Positions 12,721-23,073 of a DNA stretch of 64,000 nt are shown here, in pieces. Position numbers and translations under genes: made by a program. The notes under the pieces were generated by a model, which was not told where the DNA came from, did no database searches, and worked only from the letters and a program-made list of their open reading frames with translations. The stretch is from contig NZ_JAKGCR010000003.1 in assembly GCF_022668875.1 (NCBI RefSeq), positions 1 through 64,000 of the forward strand, given 5' to 3'. The stretch's first letter is position 1; every line of letters begins with the position of its first letter. Source of the stretch: Domibacillus sp. PGB-M46. Lineage in GTDB: Bacteria; Bacillota; Bacilli; Bacillales; Domibacillaceae.

Positions 12721-14106
12721 GTGGAATTTGATACAATAGCAGCTATTTCAACACCACCGGGAGAAGGGGCTATTGCAATCGTTCGATTAAGCGGCGATCA
12801 GGCGATCTCCATTGCGGATAAAGTGTTTCGTGCACCTGGACAAAAGCAGTTGTCCACAGTGCCGAGTCATACAATTCACTATGGCCATTTGGTGGATCCA
12901 TCCACAGGACGTGTCGCGGAGGAAGTGATGGTTTCTTTAATGAAAGGGCCAAAAACATTCACACGTGAAGATGTCGTGGAAATCAACTGTCACGGAGGCA
13001 TTACAGCCGTTAACCGTGTACTTCAGCTTGTTTTACATGAAGGAGCACGTCTTGCTGAACCCGGTGAATTCACAAAGCGTGCTTTCTTAAATGGCCGTAT
13101 TGATTTATCACAGGCAGAAGCTGTAATGGACTTGATTCGTGCCAAAACAGACAAGGCGATGAACGTGGCACTAAACCAAGTGGAAGGGCGGCTGTCCCGA
13201 TTGATTGGGCGGCTTCGCCAGGAGATTCTTGAAACGCTGGCTCATGTGGAAGTCAACATTGATTATCCGGAATATGACGATGTGGAGGAAATGACACACC
13301 GTGTCCTTCTTGAAAAATCACAGTTTGTTCAATCTGAAATTGAACGCCTGCTCCGGACAGCTGAACAAGGTAAAATTTTACGTGAAGGGTTGTCGACAGT
13401 TATTATCGGGCGTCCGAATGTCGGTAAATCTTCACTTTTAAATGCGCTCGTACAAGAAAACAAAGCGATTGTCACGGATATTCCCGGCACAACGCGTGAT
13501 GTAATTGAGGAATACGTGAACGTGCGCGGTGTGCCGCTCCGTCTAGTTGATACGGCAGGTATCCGCGAAACAGAAGATATTGTGGAACGAATTGGTGTGG
13601 AGCGCTCAAGAAAAGTATTAAAAGAAGCAGACCTTATTTTGCTTGTATTAAACTATTCTGACGAGCTGACGCCGGAAGACGAAAAGCTGTTTCAAGCAGC
13701 AAGCGGCATGGATGTTATTGTCATTGTCAACAAAACGGATCTTGAGCCGAAAATAAATATGGACCGTGTAAAAGAACTGGCTGGCAGCAGCCGTCTTGTG
13801 ACGACGTCGCTTCTTGAGGAAAAAGGAATTGATGAATTGGAAGAAGCGATTGCCGGTTTGTTTTTCTCAGGTGCAGTGGGTGCGCAGGATATGACGTATG
13901 TGTCTAATTCCCGGCACATTGCCCTATTAAACCAGGCAAGCCGCTCTATAACAGACGCTATTCATGGAGTAGAAGCAGGCGTGCCAATTGATATTGTTCA
14001 GATTGATTTAACAAGAACGTGGGAGCTGCTCGGGGAAATTATCGGCGAAAGCGTCCATGAAAGCTTGATTGATCAGCTGTTTTCACAATTTTGCCTCGGG
14101 AAATAA
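12721..14106 (+). CDS. mnmE: tRNA modification GTPase MnmE
   Basis: MnmE, 461 residues, works with MnmG to make 5-carboxymethylaminomethyl-uridine at tRNA wobble position 34. The N-terminal tetrahydrofolate-binding domain begins [20 protein letters not shown]. The G domain contains GRPNVGKSS (230-238), [12 protein letters not shown] and NKTD. The C-terminus ends FCLGK with the catalytic Cys. An ATG lies 18 nt upstream (12703), but AAAGAGGTG at 12706-12714 is spaced 6 nt before GTG 12721, which I take as the start. Confidence 0.96.
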   Translation: MEFDTIAAISTPPGEGAIAIVRLSGDQAISIADKVFRAPGQKQLSTVPSHTIHYGHLVDPSTGRVAEEVMVSLMKGPKTFTREDVVEINCHGGITAVNRVLQLVLHEGARLAEPGEFTKRAFLNGRIDLSQAEAVMDLIRAKTDKAMNVALNQVEGRLSRLIGRLRQEILETLAHVEVNIDYPEYDDVEEMTHRVLLEKSQFVQSEIERLLRTAEQGKILREGLSTVIIGRPNVGKSSLLNALVQENKAIVTDIPGTTRDVIEEYVNVRGVPLRLVDTAGIRETEDIVERIGVERSRKVLKEADLILLVLNYSDELTPEDEKLFQAASGMDVIVIVNKTDLEPKINMDRVKELAGSSRLVTTSLLEEKGIDELEEAIAGLFFSGAVGAQDMTYVSNSRHIALLNQASRSITDAIHGVEAGVPIDIVQIDLTRTWELLGEIIGESVHESLIDQLFSQFCLGK

Positions 14107-14130
14107 TGAACGGAAAGGAAGAAAAACAGC

Positions 14131-16023
14131 ATGAATTACTATGAAGCAGGCGAATATGAAGTCATTGTTATTGGGGCGGGCCATGCCGGAGTAGAAGCAG
14201 GGCTTGCTTCTGCACGGACAGGCGCCAAAACGTTAATGATTACTATTAACCTTGATATGATCGCCTACATGCCATGCAACCCGTCTGTCGGCGGACCGGC
14301 AAAAGGAATTGTTGTCCGGGAAATCGATGCGCTTGGCGGTGAGATGGCCAAAAATATTGATAAAACACACATTCAAATGAGAATGCTGAATACAGGAAAA
14401 GGACCGGCTGTGCGGGCGCTGCGCGCGCAGGCGGATAAAGTGCTGTACCAGCAGGAAATGAAAAAAACGATTGAAAACGAGCCGAATTTAACGCTCGTTC
14501 AAGGAATGGCAGAGCGGTTAATCGTGGAAGAGGGAGAATGCCGCGGTATCATCACGCAAACAGGTGCCGTTTACCGTTCAAAAGCTGTGATTATTACGAG
14601 CGGAACGTTTATGCGCGGTGAAATCATTCTCGGTGATTTAAAATATTCCAGCGGCCCGAACAATCAGCAGCCTTCTGTAAAGCTATCCGAGCATTTAGAC
14701 GAGCTTGGCTTTGAACTTGTCCGCTTTAAAACAGGGACACCGCCGCGTGTCAACAGCCGGACAATCGACTATTCCAAAACGGAAATTCAGCCGGGTGATG
14801 ATGTTCCCCGTGCATTCAGCTATGAAACAAAAGAATTTATCATGGATCAGCTGCCATGCTGGCTGACGTATACAAATGAAGAAACACATAATATTATCGG
14901 TGAAAACCTGCACCGTTCTCCGATGTACTCTGGCGTCATTAAAGGACGTGGACCGCGCTATTGTCCATCAATCGAAGATAAAGTAGTCCGTTTTAATGAT
15001 AAACCGCGCCACCAGATTTTCCTTGAGCCGGAAGGACGGAATACAGAAGAAGTATACGTACAGGGCTTTTCTACAAGCCTGCCGGAAGATGTACAATACC
15101 GGATGCTTCGGACAATCCCGGGCCTTGAAAAAGCACAGCTGATGCGTGCGGGCTATGCGATTGAATATGATGCAGTTGTGCCGACCCAGCTATGGCCGAC
15201 ACTTGAAACAAAACGAGTGAAAAACTTGTACACAGCTGGGCAGATTAACGGTACATCCGGTTATGAAGAAGCAGCTGGACAAGGTTTAATGGCCGGTATT
15301 AATGCTGCGTGCCGTGTGCTTGGCAAAGAAGAAGTAGTGCTGAGCCGTTCCGACGCTTATATCGGTGTTATGATTGACGACCTTGTCACAAAAGGAACGA
15401 GCGAACCGTATCGCCTGCTCACTTCCCGTGCGGAATACCGCCTTCTTCTTCGTCATGACAATGCGGATCTTCGCTTAACAGAAATCGGCTATAAAATCGG
15501 CACGATTTCTGAAGAACGCTATGCAGCTTTCCTGGCGAAAAAAGAAGCGATTTCGGCTGAAATCGACCGGTTGAAAGCAACGATTATTAAACCGGACGAA
15601 AAAACACAGGCACTTATTCGTGAAGCGGGTGGAAGCGAGCTGAAAGACGGCATTCGAGGAGCAGACCTCCTGCGCCGTCCGGAAATGACGTATGAGGCAA
15701 TCAAGCAGCTTATCCCGGCAGATGCTCCGCTTGATGAAGAAGTGGAAGAGCAAGTGGAAATTCAAATTAAATATGAAGGATACATTGAAAAGTCCCTTCA
15801 ACAGGTCGACCGGATGAAGAAGATGGAAAACAAAAAAATTCCGGCTGACATTGATTACGATGCAGTGAGCGGTATCGCCAATGAGGCACGGACAAACTTA
15901 AAAGAGGTCCGTCCGCTTTCCATCGCACAGGCTTCACGTATTTCAGGCGTAAACCCGGCCGATATTTCCATTTTGCTTGTTTACATTGAGCAGGGCCGTG
16001 TTGCACGGACCGTCAGCGAATAA
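14131..16023 (+). CDS. mnmG: tRNA uridine-5-carboxymethylaminomethyl modification enzyme MnmG
   Basis: MnmG (GidA), 630 residues, the FAD-dependent partner of MnmE. It has an N-terminal Rossmann FAD motif [19 protein letters not shown], the family signatures [12 protein letters not shown] and [19 protein letters not shown], and [17 protein letters not shown] near residue 370. The length is normal. The start is ATG after AAAGGAAG, 24 nt downstream of mnmE, so the two are cotranscribed. Confidence 0.98.
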   Translation: MNYYEAGEYEVIVIGAGHAGVEAGLASARTGAKTLMITINLDMIAYMPCNPSVGGPAKGIVVREIDALGGEMAKNIDKTHIQMRMLNTGKGPAVRALRAQADKVLYQQEMKKTIENEPNLTLVQGMAERLIVEEGECRGIITQTGAVYRSKAVIITSGTFMRGEIILGDLKYSSGPNNQQPSVKLSEHLDELGFELVRFKTGTPPRVNSRTIDYSKTEIQPGDDVPRAFSYETKEFIMDQLPCWLTYTNEETHNIIGENLHRSPMYSGVIKGRGPRYCPSIEDKVVRFNDKPRHQIFLEPEGRNTEEVYVQGFSTSLPEDVQYRMLRTIPGLEKAQLMRAGYAIEYDAVVPTQLWPTLETKRVKNLYTAGQINGTSGYEEAAGQGLMAGINAACRVLGKEEVVLSRSDAYIGVMIDDLVTKGTSEPYRLLTSRAEYRLLLRHDNADLRLTEIGYKIGTISEERYAAFLAKKEAISAEIDRLKATIIKPDEKTQALIREAGGSELKDGIRGADLLRRPEMTYEAIKQLIPADAPLDEEVEEQVEIQIKYEGYIEKSLQQVDRMKKMENKKIPADIDYDAVSGIANEARTNLKEVRPLSIAQASRISGVNPADISILLVYIEQGRVARTVSE

Positions 16024-16038
16024 GAAAGGAACGAAAAC

Positions 16039-16755
16039 ATGAAAATCGACCAATTTCAATCCGAACTTGCCAAAAACGGCATTAAGCTGTCTGAAGAACA
16101 GCTTGGCCAGTTTCAGCGCTACTATGAACTGCTTGTAGAGTGGAACGAAAAAATGAATCTCACTGCGATTACCGAGCAGGAAGAAGTGTATATGAAGCAC
16201 TTTTACGATTCACTTACAGCTGGCATCTATACCGATTTAACAAAACCAGCCCGAATTTGTGATGTCGGCGCCGGCGCCGGCTTTCCAAGCATCCCATTGA
16301 AAATTGCTTTTCCGAATTTGGATGTTACCATTATTGATTCATTAAACAAACGTATTACGTTTTTGAATCATCTGGCATCCGAGCTGAAACTTGAACATGT
16401 TCAATTTGTTCACGGACGTGCAGAAGAAATGGGACGGAACCCGGAGCATCGCGAGCAGTATGACATTGTGACGGCACGTGCCGTTGCCCGCATGTCTGTC
16501 CTGTCTGAGCTGTGTTTGCCGTTTGTGAAAAAGGGCGGTACATTTGTTGCCATGAAAGCAGCAAGTGCGGCGGATGAAATGGAAACAGCTGCAAAAGCAA
16601 TCGGAACACTTGGCGGTCAAACTGAGGAGGTTTTCTCTTTCCGCCTGCCGATTGAAAACAGTGAGCGGACGATTATCGTGATTCGGAAGAAAAAAGAAAC
16701 GCCGAAAAAGTACCCGCGAAAGCCAGGCACACCGAATAAAACACCAATTGAATAG
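16039..16755 (+). CDS. rsmG: 16S rRNA (guanine527-N7)-methyltransferase RsmG
   Basis: RsmG (GidB), 238 residues, an AdoMet-dependent methyltransferase for G527 of 16S rRNA. Motif I is [15 protein letters not shown] and motif II is [20 protein letters not shown] and the GGTFVAMK strand follow. A basic Pro/Lys-rich tail closes the protein. It is 15 nt after mnmG in the same operon. Confidence 0.96.
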   Translation: MKIDQFQSELAKNGIKLSEEQLGQFQRYYELLVEWNEKMNLTAITEQEEVYMKHFYDSLTAGIYTDLTKPARICDVGAGAGFPSIPLKIAFPNLDVTIIDSLNKRITFLNHLASELKLEHVQFVHGRAEEMGRNPEHREQYDIVTARAVARMSVLSELCLPFVKKGGTFVAMKAASAADEMETAAKAIGTLGGQTEEVFSFRLPIENSERTIIVIRKKKETPKKYPRKPGTPNKTPIE

Positions 16756-16824
16756 TTCTTAAGCAGGAACAGGGCGCCTCATGGCGAATACTATCAGAAT
16801 GGAGAATGAAAAGGTGGTGTAAAC

Positions 16825-17664
16825 ATGAAGCGTCCTTTTTCCCGTCTGTTTGGCGGAAAAAGTGAAACAGCCATGATGTTTCCCGTAGATGAAGTCAAAG
16901 AAATACCGGTAGACTCTCTGGAACCGAACCAATTTCAGCCACGTTTTATCTTTCAAGAAGAAAAAATAGCAGAACTTGCGTCAACTATTGCCGTTCATGG
17001 CATTATTCAGCCAATTGTTGTCCGGGAGATCGAGGAAGAAAAATATGAAATTATAGCAGGGGAGCGCCGTTTTCGGGCAGCCAAAAGCCTTGGGCATGAA
17101 ACGGTACCCGTTATTGTCCGTCAGTTTACGGACGAGCAGACCGCTTCAGCAGCGCTGATTGAAAATATACAGCGGGAAGAGCTGTCTCCAATTGAAGAAG
17201 CAAGCGCTTATCAAAGCCTTCTTCATATAAATAATACAACCCAGCAGTCTCTTGCCCAAATGGTCGGAAAAAGCCAGTCGTTTGTTGCGAATAAGCTGAG
17301 GCTGTTAAAGCTGCCAGACGAAGTGCAGCAGGCGGTTGCTGAAAAAAAAATTACCGAACGCCATGCCCGGGCGCTGCTGCCGCTGAAAAAGCCTGAATGG
17401 CAGTGTGAGCTTCTGCGTATTGTGCTCGATAAAGGATTGAATGTAAAACAAACAGAAGACCGCGTGGTCAAAATGCTTGAAAAAGAACCGCCGCGCCCGC
17501 GCACAAAAGCTGTCAGCCGTGATATCCGCATTGCGTTAAATACGATTCGCCAGTCTCTTGTACTTGTAGAGAAAAGTGGCATCCACGTGGAACAAGATGA
17601 GGAAGACCATGAGGATTTCTATCGGATTACGATTCAAATTCCGAAAAAACCAAAGCAATCATAA
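16825..17664 (+). CDS. noc: Nucleoid occlusion protein Noc
   Basis: Noc, 279 residues, a ParB-family CTPase that binds chromosomal Noc sites and blocks Z-ring assembly over the nucleoid. The first residues, MKRPFSRLFGGKSE, form the membrane-targeting amphipathic segment specific to Noc. The ParB core has GERRFRAAK (CTP-binding) and ENIQREELSPIEEA, then a helix-turn-helix around QSLAQMVGKSQSFVANKLRL. It differs from the true ParB downstream. The start is ATG with AAGGTGGTG. Confidence 0.95.
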   Translation: MKRPFSRLFGGKSETAMMFPVDEVKEIPVDSLEPNQFQPRFIFQEEKIAELASTIAVHGIIQPIVVREIEEEKYEIIAGERRFRAAKSLGHETVPVIVRQFTDEQTASAALIENIQREELSPIEEASAYQSLLHINNTTQQSLAQMVGKSQSFVANKLRLLKLPDEVQQAVAEKKITERHARALLPLKKPEWQCELLRIVLDKGLNVKQTEDRVVKMLEKEPPRPRTKAVSRDIRIALNTIRQSLVLVEKSGIHVEQDEEDHEDFYRITIQIPKKPKQS

Positions 17665-17953
17665 ACAATGCCGTTTTGATAAAAAACGGTTCAGGCTGCC
17701 CATAAACGTCTGCGTTCGGCGTCACTTGCCGTCTGCGAATGCTCATGACCTAAAAAAGGTCACTCCGCTTCTCAGCCGGCGGCGTTCTTGGAAAAAGCAG
17801 GCGTTTTCAATCAGCCTGCTTTCTTACTTTGCCTACACTTTCAGCCGTTTTGATAAAAAGCGGCTTTTTTTTTACGGCGTAAAAGCCAAAACGCGCCAAT
17901 TTTGATAAAATAAAAAACAGATAACACCGACAGACGAAAGCAGGTGGCTTCTT
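17665..17953 (+). other. Noc-parA intergenic region with repeats and two terminator-like hairpins
   Basis: No credible gene. GCCGTTTTGATAAAAA occurs twice (17670-17685 and 17844-17859), bracketing about 160 bp. Inside, CGTCTGCG occurs twice (near 17707 and 17730), and there is a GACCT/AGGTC mini-hairpin and a hairpin AAGCAGGC...GCCTGCTT (17795-17821). The second long repeat begins a stem AGCCG...CGGCT followed by nine T (17843-17873), a good terminator. Confidence 0.6.
17843..17873 (+). terminator. Terminator upstream of parA
   Basis: AGCCGTTTT / AAAAGCGGCT stem-loop followed by nine T. It closes the mnmE-noc transcription unit. Confidence 0.8.
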
Positions 17954-18715
17954 TTGGGAAAAGTAATTGCGGTCGCCAATCAAAAAGGCGGCGTTGGAAA
18001 AACAACAACATCAGTAAATTTGGGGGCATCACTCGCCTCTCTTGACAAGAAGGTGCTTCTTCTTGATATTGATCCGCAGGGAAACGCAACAAGCGGTGCC
18101 GGCATTGAAAAAAAAAGCGTAGATCAGTGTATTTATGACGTCATTGTAGATGATGTGGAACTGGCTGATGTCATTAAGCCCACAACGGCGGAAGGCATGT
18201 TTGTCGCACCGGCAACCATTGCCCTCGCGGGTGCTGAAATTGAACTTGTATCTGCTATTTCCCGCGAGCTTCGAATGAAAAGGGCACTCGAGCCGCTCCG
18301 TGAAAGCTTTGATTATATTATTATCGACTGTCCGCCATCGCTTGGTTTGTTAACGATCAATGCGCTGACGGCAGCGGACTCTGTTTTAATTCCAGTTCAA
18401 TGTGAATATTATGCGCTTGAAGGATTAAATCAGCTGTTAAATACAATACGGCTCGTTCAAAAGCATTTAAATAAAGACCTTTACATAGAAGGTGTTCTAT
18501 TAACCATGTTTGATGCCCGGACCAATTTGAGTATTCAAGTGGCAGAAGAAGTGAAAAAGTATTTTCATGACAAGGTGTACCAATCTGTCATACCGCGTAA
18601 TGTCCGATTAAGTGAAGCACCGAGCCACGGCAAACCGGTTTTACTGTATGATGCCCGTTCACGCGGTGCAGAAGTGTATCTTGATTTTGCGAAAGAGGTG
18701 GCAGCACATGGCTAA
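17954..18715 (+). CDS. parA: Chromosome partitioning ATPase ParA (Soj)
   Basis: Soj/ParA, 253 residues, a Walker-type ATPase that works with ParB in origin segregation and modulates DnaA. It shows the deviant Walker [15 protein letters not shown] with signature Lys, then [14 protein letters not shown] and [13 protein letters not shown]. The start is TTG 17954 after CAGGTGG. Its 3' end overlaps parB by 8 bp, so translation is coupled. Confidence 0.97.
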   Translation: MGKVIAVANQKGGVGKTTTSVNLGASLASLDKKVLLLDIDPQGNATSGAGIEKKSVDQCIYDVIVDDVELADVIKPTTAEGMFVAPATIALAGAEIELVSAISRELRMKRALEPLRESFDYIIIDCPPSLGLLTINALTAADSVLIPVQCEYYALEGLNQLLNTIRLVQKHLNKDLYIEGVLLTMFDARTNLSIQVAEEVKKYFHDKVYQSVIPRNVRLSEAPSHGKPVLLYDARSRGAEVYLDFAKEVAAHG

Positions 18716-19559
18716 AGGGCTCGGCAGAGGTTTGGATGCACTTTTTAAAGATTTGGGTGCTGATGATAAAAACAGCACTGTGCAGGATATTTCCGTTAAA
18801 GAGATTCGCCCGAATCCGCATCAGCCGCGGAAAAAGTTTAAAGAAGAAGCAATTGAAGAATTAAAGCAGTCTATACAGTCACATGGCATCCTGCAGCCGA
18901 TCGTGCTTCGAAAAAGCATAAAAGGATACGAGATTGTAGCCGGAGAACGGCGTTACCGGGCTGCTAAAGCGGCTGGCATGAAAGCTGTGCCGGCGATCAT
19001 TAAAGAATTAACAGAAGCCCAAATGATGGAGCTTGCTCTGCTGGAAAACCTTCAGCGCGAGGATTTAACCGTAATGGAAGAAGCGGCAGCTTATCAGCTG
19101 ATTATGGACAAGCTTAACGTTACACAGGCAGAGCTTGCCACGCGGATCGGCAAAAGCCGTCCGCATATTGCCAACTACGTCCGGCTGCTTGATTTGCCGG
19201 GTGAGATTCAAGATATGATTTCAGATGAAAAACTATCAATGGGACATGCCCGGGCGCTGCTCGGTGTGAAGCCGAAAGAAAAGCAGCTAAGGGCAGCTGA
19301 AAAAACAGTTTTAGAAAACTGGACCGTCCGCCAGCTTGAAAGTTGGATCCGGGAAGAAAAAGAAAAAGTTTCACGTGAAACAAAGCCGGTTAAAAAAGAT
19401 ATTTTTATTTTAGATCAAGAAGAAGTCCTTCGGGAGCGGTTCGGTACATCCGTGCAAATACGCCAATCTAAAAACGGCAAAAAAGGCAAAATTGAAATTG
19501 AATATATGTCTACCGAAGACTTAAACCGCATCTTGGAAATGCTTGATAACAGAGGTTAA
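18708..19559 (+). CDS. parB: Chromosome partitioning protein ParB (Spo0J)
   Basis: Spo0J/ParB, 283 residues, a CTP-dependent clamp that loads at parS and recruits condensin. It begins [13 protein letters not shown] and carries [21 protein letters not shown] (CTPase motif), [14 protein letters not shown] and the HTH around [21 protein letters not shown]. The open frame starts earlier (18612) inside parA; ATG 18708 is the family start. The gene contains its own parS site, as in B. subtilis. Confidence 0.97.
   Translation: MAKGLGRGLDALFKDLGADDKNSTVQDISVKEIRPNPHQPRKKFKEEAIEELKQSIQSHGILQPIVLRKSIKGYEIVAGERRYRAAKAAGMKAVPAIIKELTEAQMMELALLENLQREDLTVMEEAAAYQLIMDKLNVTQAELATRIGKSRPHIANYVRLLDLPGEIQDMISDEKLSMGHARALLGVKPKEKQLRAAEKTVLENWTVRQLESWIREEKEKVSRETKPVKKDIFILDQEEVLRERFGTSVQIRQSKNGKKGKIEIEYMSTEDLNRILEMLDNRG
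19367..19382. promoter_or_regulatory. parS: parS centromere site in parB
   Basis: AGTTTCACGTGAAACA matches the B. subtilis consensus TGTTNCACGTGAAACA at 15 of 16 positions, with a perfect 14-bp palindromic core. It lies inside parB, where B. subtilis also has one. Confidence 0.92.
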
Positions 19560-19562
19560 ACG

Positions 19563-20258
19563 ATGTTTATAACAGGTTCGCTCGTGAATGGAATTGCCAT
19601 TGGCGCCGGTGCATTGCTCGGCGCCTCTCTGGCGCGGATTCCAGAAGGAATAAAAGGAACAGTCATGCACGCAATTGGACTGGCGGTAGTAGTGCTTGGC
19701 TTACAAATGGGATTGAAGGGCGAAAATTTTTTACTCGTGATTCTGAGTCTTACGGCTGGCGCTGTAGTGGGCGAGCTGCTTAAAATTGATGAACGGCTGA
19801 ATGATCTTGGTAATTGGCTTGAGCAGAAAGTAGGGTCAAAAGGCAGCGGCAGCATTTCACAGGGGTTTGTAACGGCGACCCTTATTTTTGTCATCGGGGC
19901 AATGGGTGTTATTGGCGCGCTTGACAGCGGCATCCGTGGAAATCATGAAGTGCTGTTTACAAAATCACTGATTGATGGGATTACGGCTCTTATTTTAACG
20001 ACTACACTCGGTATCGGTGTTTTATTTTCCGCTGTCCCTGTTCTCCTGTATGAAGGGCTTATCGCCCTGTTTGCGACGCAAATTGACCGTTTTGTTTCAC
20101 CAGAATGGATGGATGCCTTTATTCTAGAAATGACGGCAGCCGGGGGGGTTATGATTTTTGCCATCGGCCTGAACTTGCTTCAAATTACCAATATACGCAT
20201 TGCAAATCTGCTGCCGGCAATTGCCTTTGTCGCCTTGTTTGTAACGATTTGGCCGTAA
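19563..20258 (+). CDS. DUF554 family membrane protein
   Basis: A hydrophobic protein of 231 residues with six or seven predicted membrane helices and little soluble sequence. Phrases such as VNGIAIGAGALLGASLARIP and GFVTATLIFVIGAMGVIGALDSG are typical of the DUF554 (YdfK/YqgA) family, whose function is unknown. The ATG lies 3 nt after the parB stop, so it is likely cotranscribed with parAB. A hairpin AGCTTCTC-TTCG-GAGGAGCT with T6 (20257-20283) ends it. Confidence 0.85.
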   Translation: MFITGSLVNGIAIGAGALLGASLARIPEGIKGTVMHAIGLAVVVLGLQMGLKGENFLLVILSLTAGAVVGELLKIDERLNDLGNWLEQKVGSKGSGSISQGFVTATLIFVIGAMGVIGALDSGIRGNHEVLFTKSLIDGITALILTTTLGIGVLFSAVPVLLYEGLIALFATQIDRFVSPEWMDAFILEMTAAGGVMIFAIGLNLLQITNIRIANLLPAIAFVALFVTIWP

Positions 20259-20283
20259 GCTTCTCTTCGGAGGAGCTTTTTTC
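20257..20283 (+). terminator. Terminator after the DUF554 gene
   Basis: AGCT(T)CTC / GAG(G)AGCT stem with a TTCG tetraloop and six T, overlapping the stop codon. Confidence 0.8.
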
Positions 20284-20300
20284 ATTTTTCAAAAAACTCA

Positions 20301-20328
20301 TTGACACCTACTCCTTCCCATGTAATAA
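20301..20328 (+). promoter_or_regulatory. Probable promoter of the sugar ABC operon
   Basis: TTGACA (20301-20306) and TAATAA (20323-20328) with a 16-bp spacer, 75 nt before the binding-protein start. No clear catabolite-response element was recognised. Confidence 0.6.
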
Positions 20329-20402
20329 TCCTAGTTATTGCATAAGAATTATAAGGTTATTGAAATGGAAGGGGGCAGCACAGGATAATCTGTGCGGATT
20401 CA

Positions 20403-21503
20403 ATGAAGTTAAAACAAACATTAGGCCTTTCGGCTGTAGCACTTTCACTTTTTCTAGCAGGCTGCGGCGGCGAAAATGCTTCATCAGGCGGAAGCCATAC
20501 ACCTGTTGAAAACGTACCCGAGCAGGTAAACGGAGAAGATCCGGTTAAAATTAAAGTAATCCGCAAAATTGGCGGCGACGACCATACGGCCCAGTTTTTA
20601 GCGGGCGCACAAAAAGAAGGCGAATCGCTTGGGTTTCAAGTAGACACATTTACCGCTAACGGTGATTCTGCTAAATTCCATGATGCAATTAATCAAGGGC
20701 TCACACAGGATTACGACGGCTTTATTATTTCACACGGCGATGATGCAGCAACAGTAAGCGAAGTGAAAAAGCTTGTGGAAGCAGGAAAAAGCGTCGTTAC
20801 ATTTGATTCCAATGAGGGACTAAAAAATGTGAAAGGCGTGACCCTGACATCCCAGGATGACGAAGCACTGGCAACACTGGCTCTTGACCAATTGATTAAA
20901 GATACAAAGGGTAAGGCAAACATTGCTTATTTATGGGTAGACGGGTTCCCGCCAATGGTACGCCGCAATGCCGTATACGAGCAAAAGCTAAGTGAAAACC
21001 CAGGTATCAAAGAAGTGGACCGTTTCGGTGTAGCCGCTGCTGATACGACGGTTCAAACACAAAATGCTGTGCAGGCCATGCTGAAAAAATATCCAGAAGG
21101 CAAACTTGATGCTATTTTTGCAACATGGGATGCTTTCGCTATCGGTGCCGCACGCGCCGTGCAAGAAGCAGGACGAGATGATGTGAAGATTTACGGTATT
21201 GACGTTTCCAATGCAGATTTGCAGGAAATTCAAGATCCAAAAAGCCCTTGGCAGTACACAGCTGCCGTAGACCCGGCACTAATTGGTTCAATCGATATGC
21301 GTATTCTGGCGAAAAAGATCGCTGGTGAAGAAACGCCACAGGAATATGCGCTTGAGCCATCGCTTATTTCAAAAGAGCAGCTTCGATCCGCTGATGGTGC
21401 AGTGAACATGGAAAGCCTGTCCGATGTTGTGGAAGGCTGGGGACAGTCGGATGAATTCTCAGAAGACTGGATGAAAACGTTAAAAGAACATTATGCAAAA
21501 TAA
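20403..21503 (+). CDS. Sugar ABC transporter substrate-binding lipoprotein
   Basis: A 366-residue periplasmic-binding-protein-like lipoprotein. Signal peptide with lipobox LFLAG-C (Cys21), then a Gly/Ser linker. The core resembles RbsB-type (Peripla_BP_4) sugar-binding proteins: GFIISHGDDAATVSEVKKLVEAG, VVTFDSN, then DAIFATWDAFAIGAARAVQEAG and IYGIDVSNADL. It should deliver a sugar or sugar-like ligand to the downstream permease. The substrate cannot be named from sequence. Confidence 0.85.
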   Translation: MKLKQTLGLSAVALSLFLAGCGGENASSGGSHTPVENVPEQVNGEDPVKIKVIRKIGGDDHTAQFLAGAQKEGESLGFQVDTFTANGDSAKFHDAINQGLTQDYDGFIISHGDDAATVSEVKKLVEAGKSVVTFDSNEGLKNVKGVTLTSQDDEALATLALDQLIKDTKGKANIAYLWVDGFPPMVRRNAVYEQKLSENPGIKEVDRFGVAAADTTVQTQNAVQAMLKKYPEGKLDAIFATWDAFAIGAARAVQEAGRDDVKIYGIDVSNADLQEIQDPKSPWQYTAAVDPALIGSIDMRILAKKIAGEETPQEYALEPSLISKEQLRSADGAVNMESLSDVVEGWGQSDEFSEDWMKTLKEHYAK

Positions 21504-21514
21504 GAACAGAACCC

Positions 21515-21543
21515 GAGGAAATCTCTTTAAAAGAGATTTCCTC
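21515..21543 (+). other. Perfect 14-bp hairpin between binding protein and ATPase genes
   Basis: GAGGAAATCTCTTT and its exact complement with a single-base centre, followed by CTTTT. Such intercistronic stems often stabilise the upstream binding-protein mRNA or partly terminate, raising binding-protein yield relative to the transporter core. The T-run is short, so full termination is doubtful. Confidence 0.65.
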
Positions 21544-21572
21544 CTTTTCTGTCGTCGAAAGGAGGATACAAG

Positions 21573-23072
21573 ATGACTACAACACTTGATATGAAAAATA
21601 TTTCGATTTCCTTTCCCGGTGTAAAAGCGCTGAACAAAGTGGATTTTCAGGCACAGACAGGGCAGGTTCATGCATTAATCGGAGCAAACGGAGCCGGGAA
21701 GTCAACGCTTATGAAAATTTTATCCGGTGCCTATGGCCATTATGAAGGAGAACTGTCGATCAACGGAGAGCTTATTCATGTCCGTCAGCCGGCTGATGCA
21801 AAAAAGTATGGTATTCAAATGGTTTATCAGGAAGTAGATACAGCACTTATTCCTCATTTAACCGTTGGTGAAAATATTATGATGGATCAGCTTGTAAACG
21901 GCAAAGGGGAAAGCGGATGGATCCACTGGAAGAAGCTTCGGGAAAGGTCAGCTGCGCTGCTGGAAAGAATGAACCTTTCTCTTTCTCCAACAAAGCAGGT
22001 AAGTGAGCTGACACTGGCAGAAAAGCAGATGGTGCTGATTGCCCGGGCCATTTCAAATGACTGCCGCTTTTTAATTTTAGATGAGCCGACCGCTCCGCTC
22101 AGCCAAGCAGAAACCGATGAGCTATTCCGGATTGTTCGGCAGCTGAAGCAAGAGGATGTAAGCATTATTTTTATTTCACACCGCCTTCCAGAATTGTTTG
22201 AGATCTGCGACGACATTACGATTATGCGCAACGGGGAGCTTGTTTCAAAAAAACGCATAGCAGACACGACGCAAAATGAAGTAGTCGAAAACATGCTGGG
22301 CCGTAAAATGGACGACCAGTTTCCAGTCCGCAAATCTAAAAAAGGAATGGTACTGCTTCAAGCATCCAGCCTTTCAGCAGCCGGTGTAAACGGTGTGGAT
22401 ATAACCGTTCATGCCGGGGAAGTGGTCGGTTTAACAGGGCTTGTCGGTGCCGGCAAGTCAGAAATATGCAAAGCGCTGTTTGGGGAGTCCAAAGTGGAAG
22501 CGGGAAACATTCAAGTAAAAGGAAAGCCGGTATCGCTTCGTTCGCCTTACGATGCAGTTCGTAGCGGCCTTGTACTTGTGCCGGAGGAACGGCGCCGTGA
22601 AGGTGTATTTGTGTCAGAATCCGTACGCTCAAACATTACCGTCACCACGCTGAAGTCGATGCTGAGGGCGGGTGCCTGGATTGATTTTAAAAAAGAAAAA
22701 GAAACGGCTGTTTCTGTTATCGAGCGGCTGGATGTGCGGACACCGTCTCCTGAAACGAAGGTCCGCCACCTGTCAGGCGGAAACCAGCAAAAAATTGCGA
22801 TTGGAAAATGGCTGCTTGCCGAAGCGGATGTGTATATCTTTGACGAGCCGACAAAAGGCATTGATGTCGGGGCGAAGCGGGAAATTTTTGACTTAATCGC
22901 CGAGCTTGCCGCGCGCGGAAAAGGCATTTTATACGCATCAAGTGAACTGCCTGAGATATTCGGTATGACAGACCGGCTCTATGTGATTTACGATGGACAG
23001 GCCGTGATGGAAAAGGAAACCGCGCTTACAGCAGAAGAAGAAGTTATGTATTATTCAACAGGAGGAAAATAA
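21573..23072 (+). CDS. Sugar ABC transporter ATP-binding protein (double ABC, RbsA-like)
   Basis: A 499-residue ATPase with two tandem ABC domains. The first has Walker A GANGAGKST (near residue 36) and Walker B FLILDEPTAPLS. The second has GLVGAGKSE, LSGGNQQKIAIGKWL and DVYIFDEPTKGIDVGAKREI. This layout is specific to the carbohydrate CUT2 family (RbsA, MglA, XylG). The start is ATG after GAAAGGAGG. It is followed 1 nt later by the permease gene. Confidence 0.92.
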   Translation: MTTTLDMKNISISFPGVKALNKVDFQAQTGQVHALIGANGAGKSTLMKILSGAYGHYEGELSINGELIHVRQPADAKKYGIQMVYQEVDTALIPHLTVGENIMMDQLVNGKGESGWIHWKKLRERSAALLERMNLSLSPTKQVSELTLAEKQMVLIARAISNDCRFLILDEPTAPLSQAETDELFRIVRQLKQEDVSIIFISHRLPELFEICDDITIMRNGELVSKKRIADTTQNEVVENMLGRKMDDQFPVRKSKKGMVLLQASSLSAAGVNGVDITVHAGEVVGLTGLVGAGKSEICKALFGESKVEAGNIQVKGKPVSLRSPYDAVRSGLVLVPEERRREGVFVSESVRSNITVTTLKSMLRAGAWIDFKKEKETAVSVIERLDVRTPSPETKVRHLSGGNQQKIAIGKWLLAEADVYIFDEPTKGIDVGAKREIFDLIAELAARGKGILYASSELPEIFGMTDRLYVIYDGQAVMEKETALTAEEEVMYYSTGGK

Positions 23073-23073
23073 A

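Noticed and set aside
17579-17594. Weak parS-like sequence in the 3' end of noc (CATCCACGTGGAACAA)
   Set aside because: Only the central palindrome matches; about four positions deviate from the consensus, including one inside the core.
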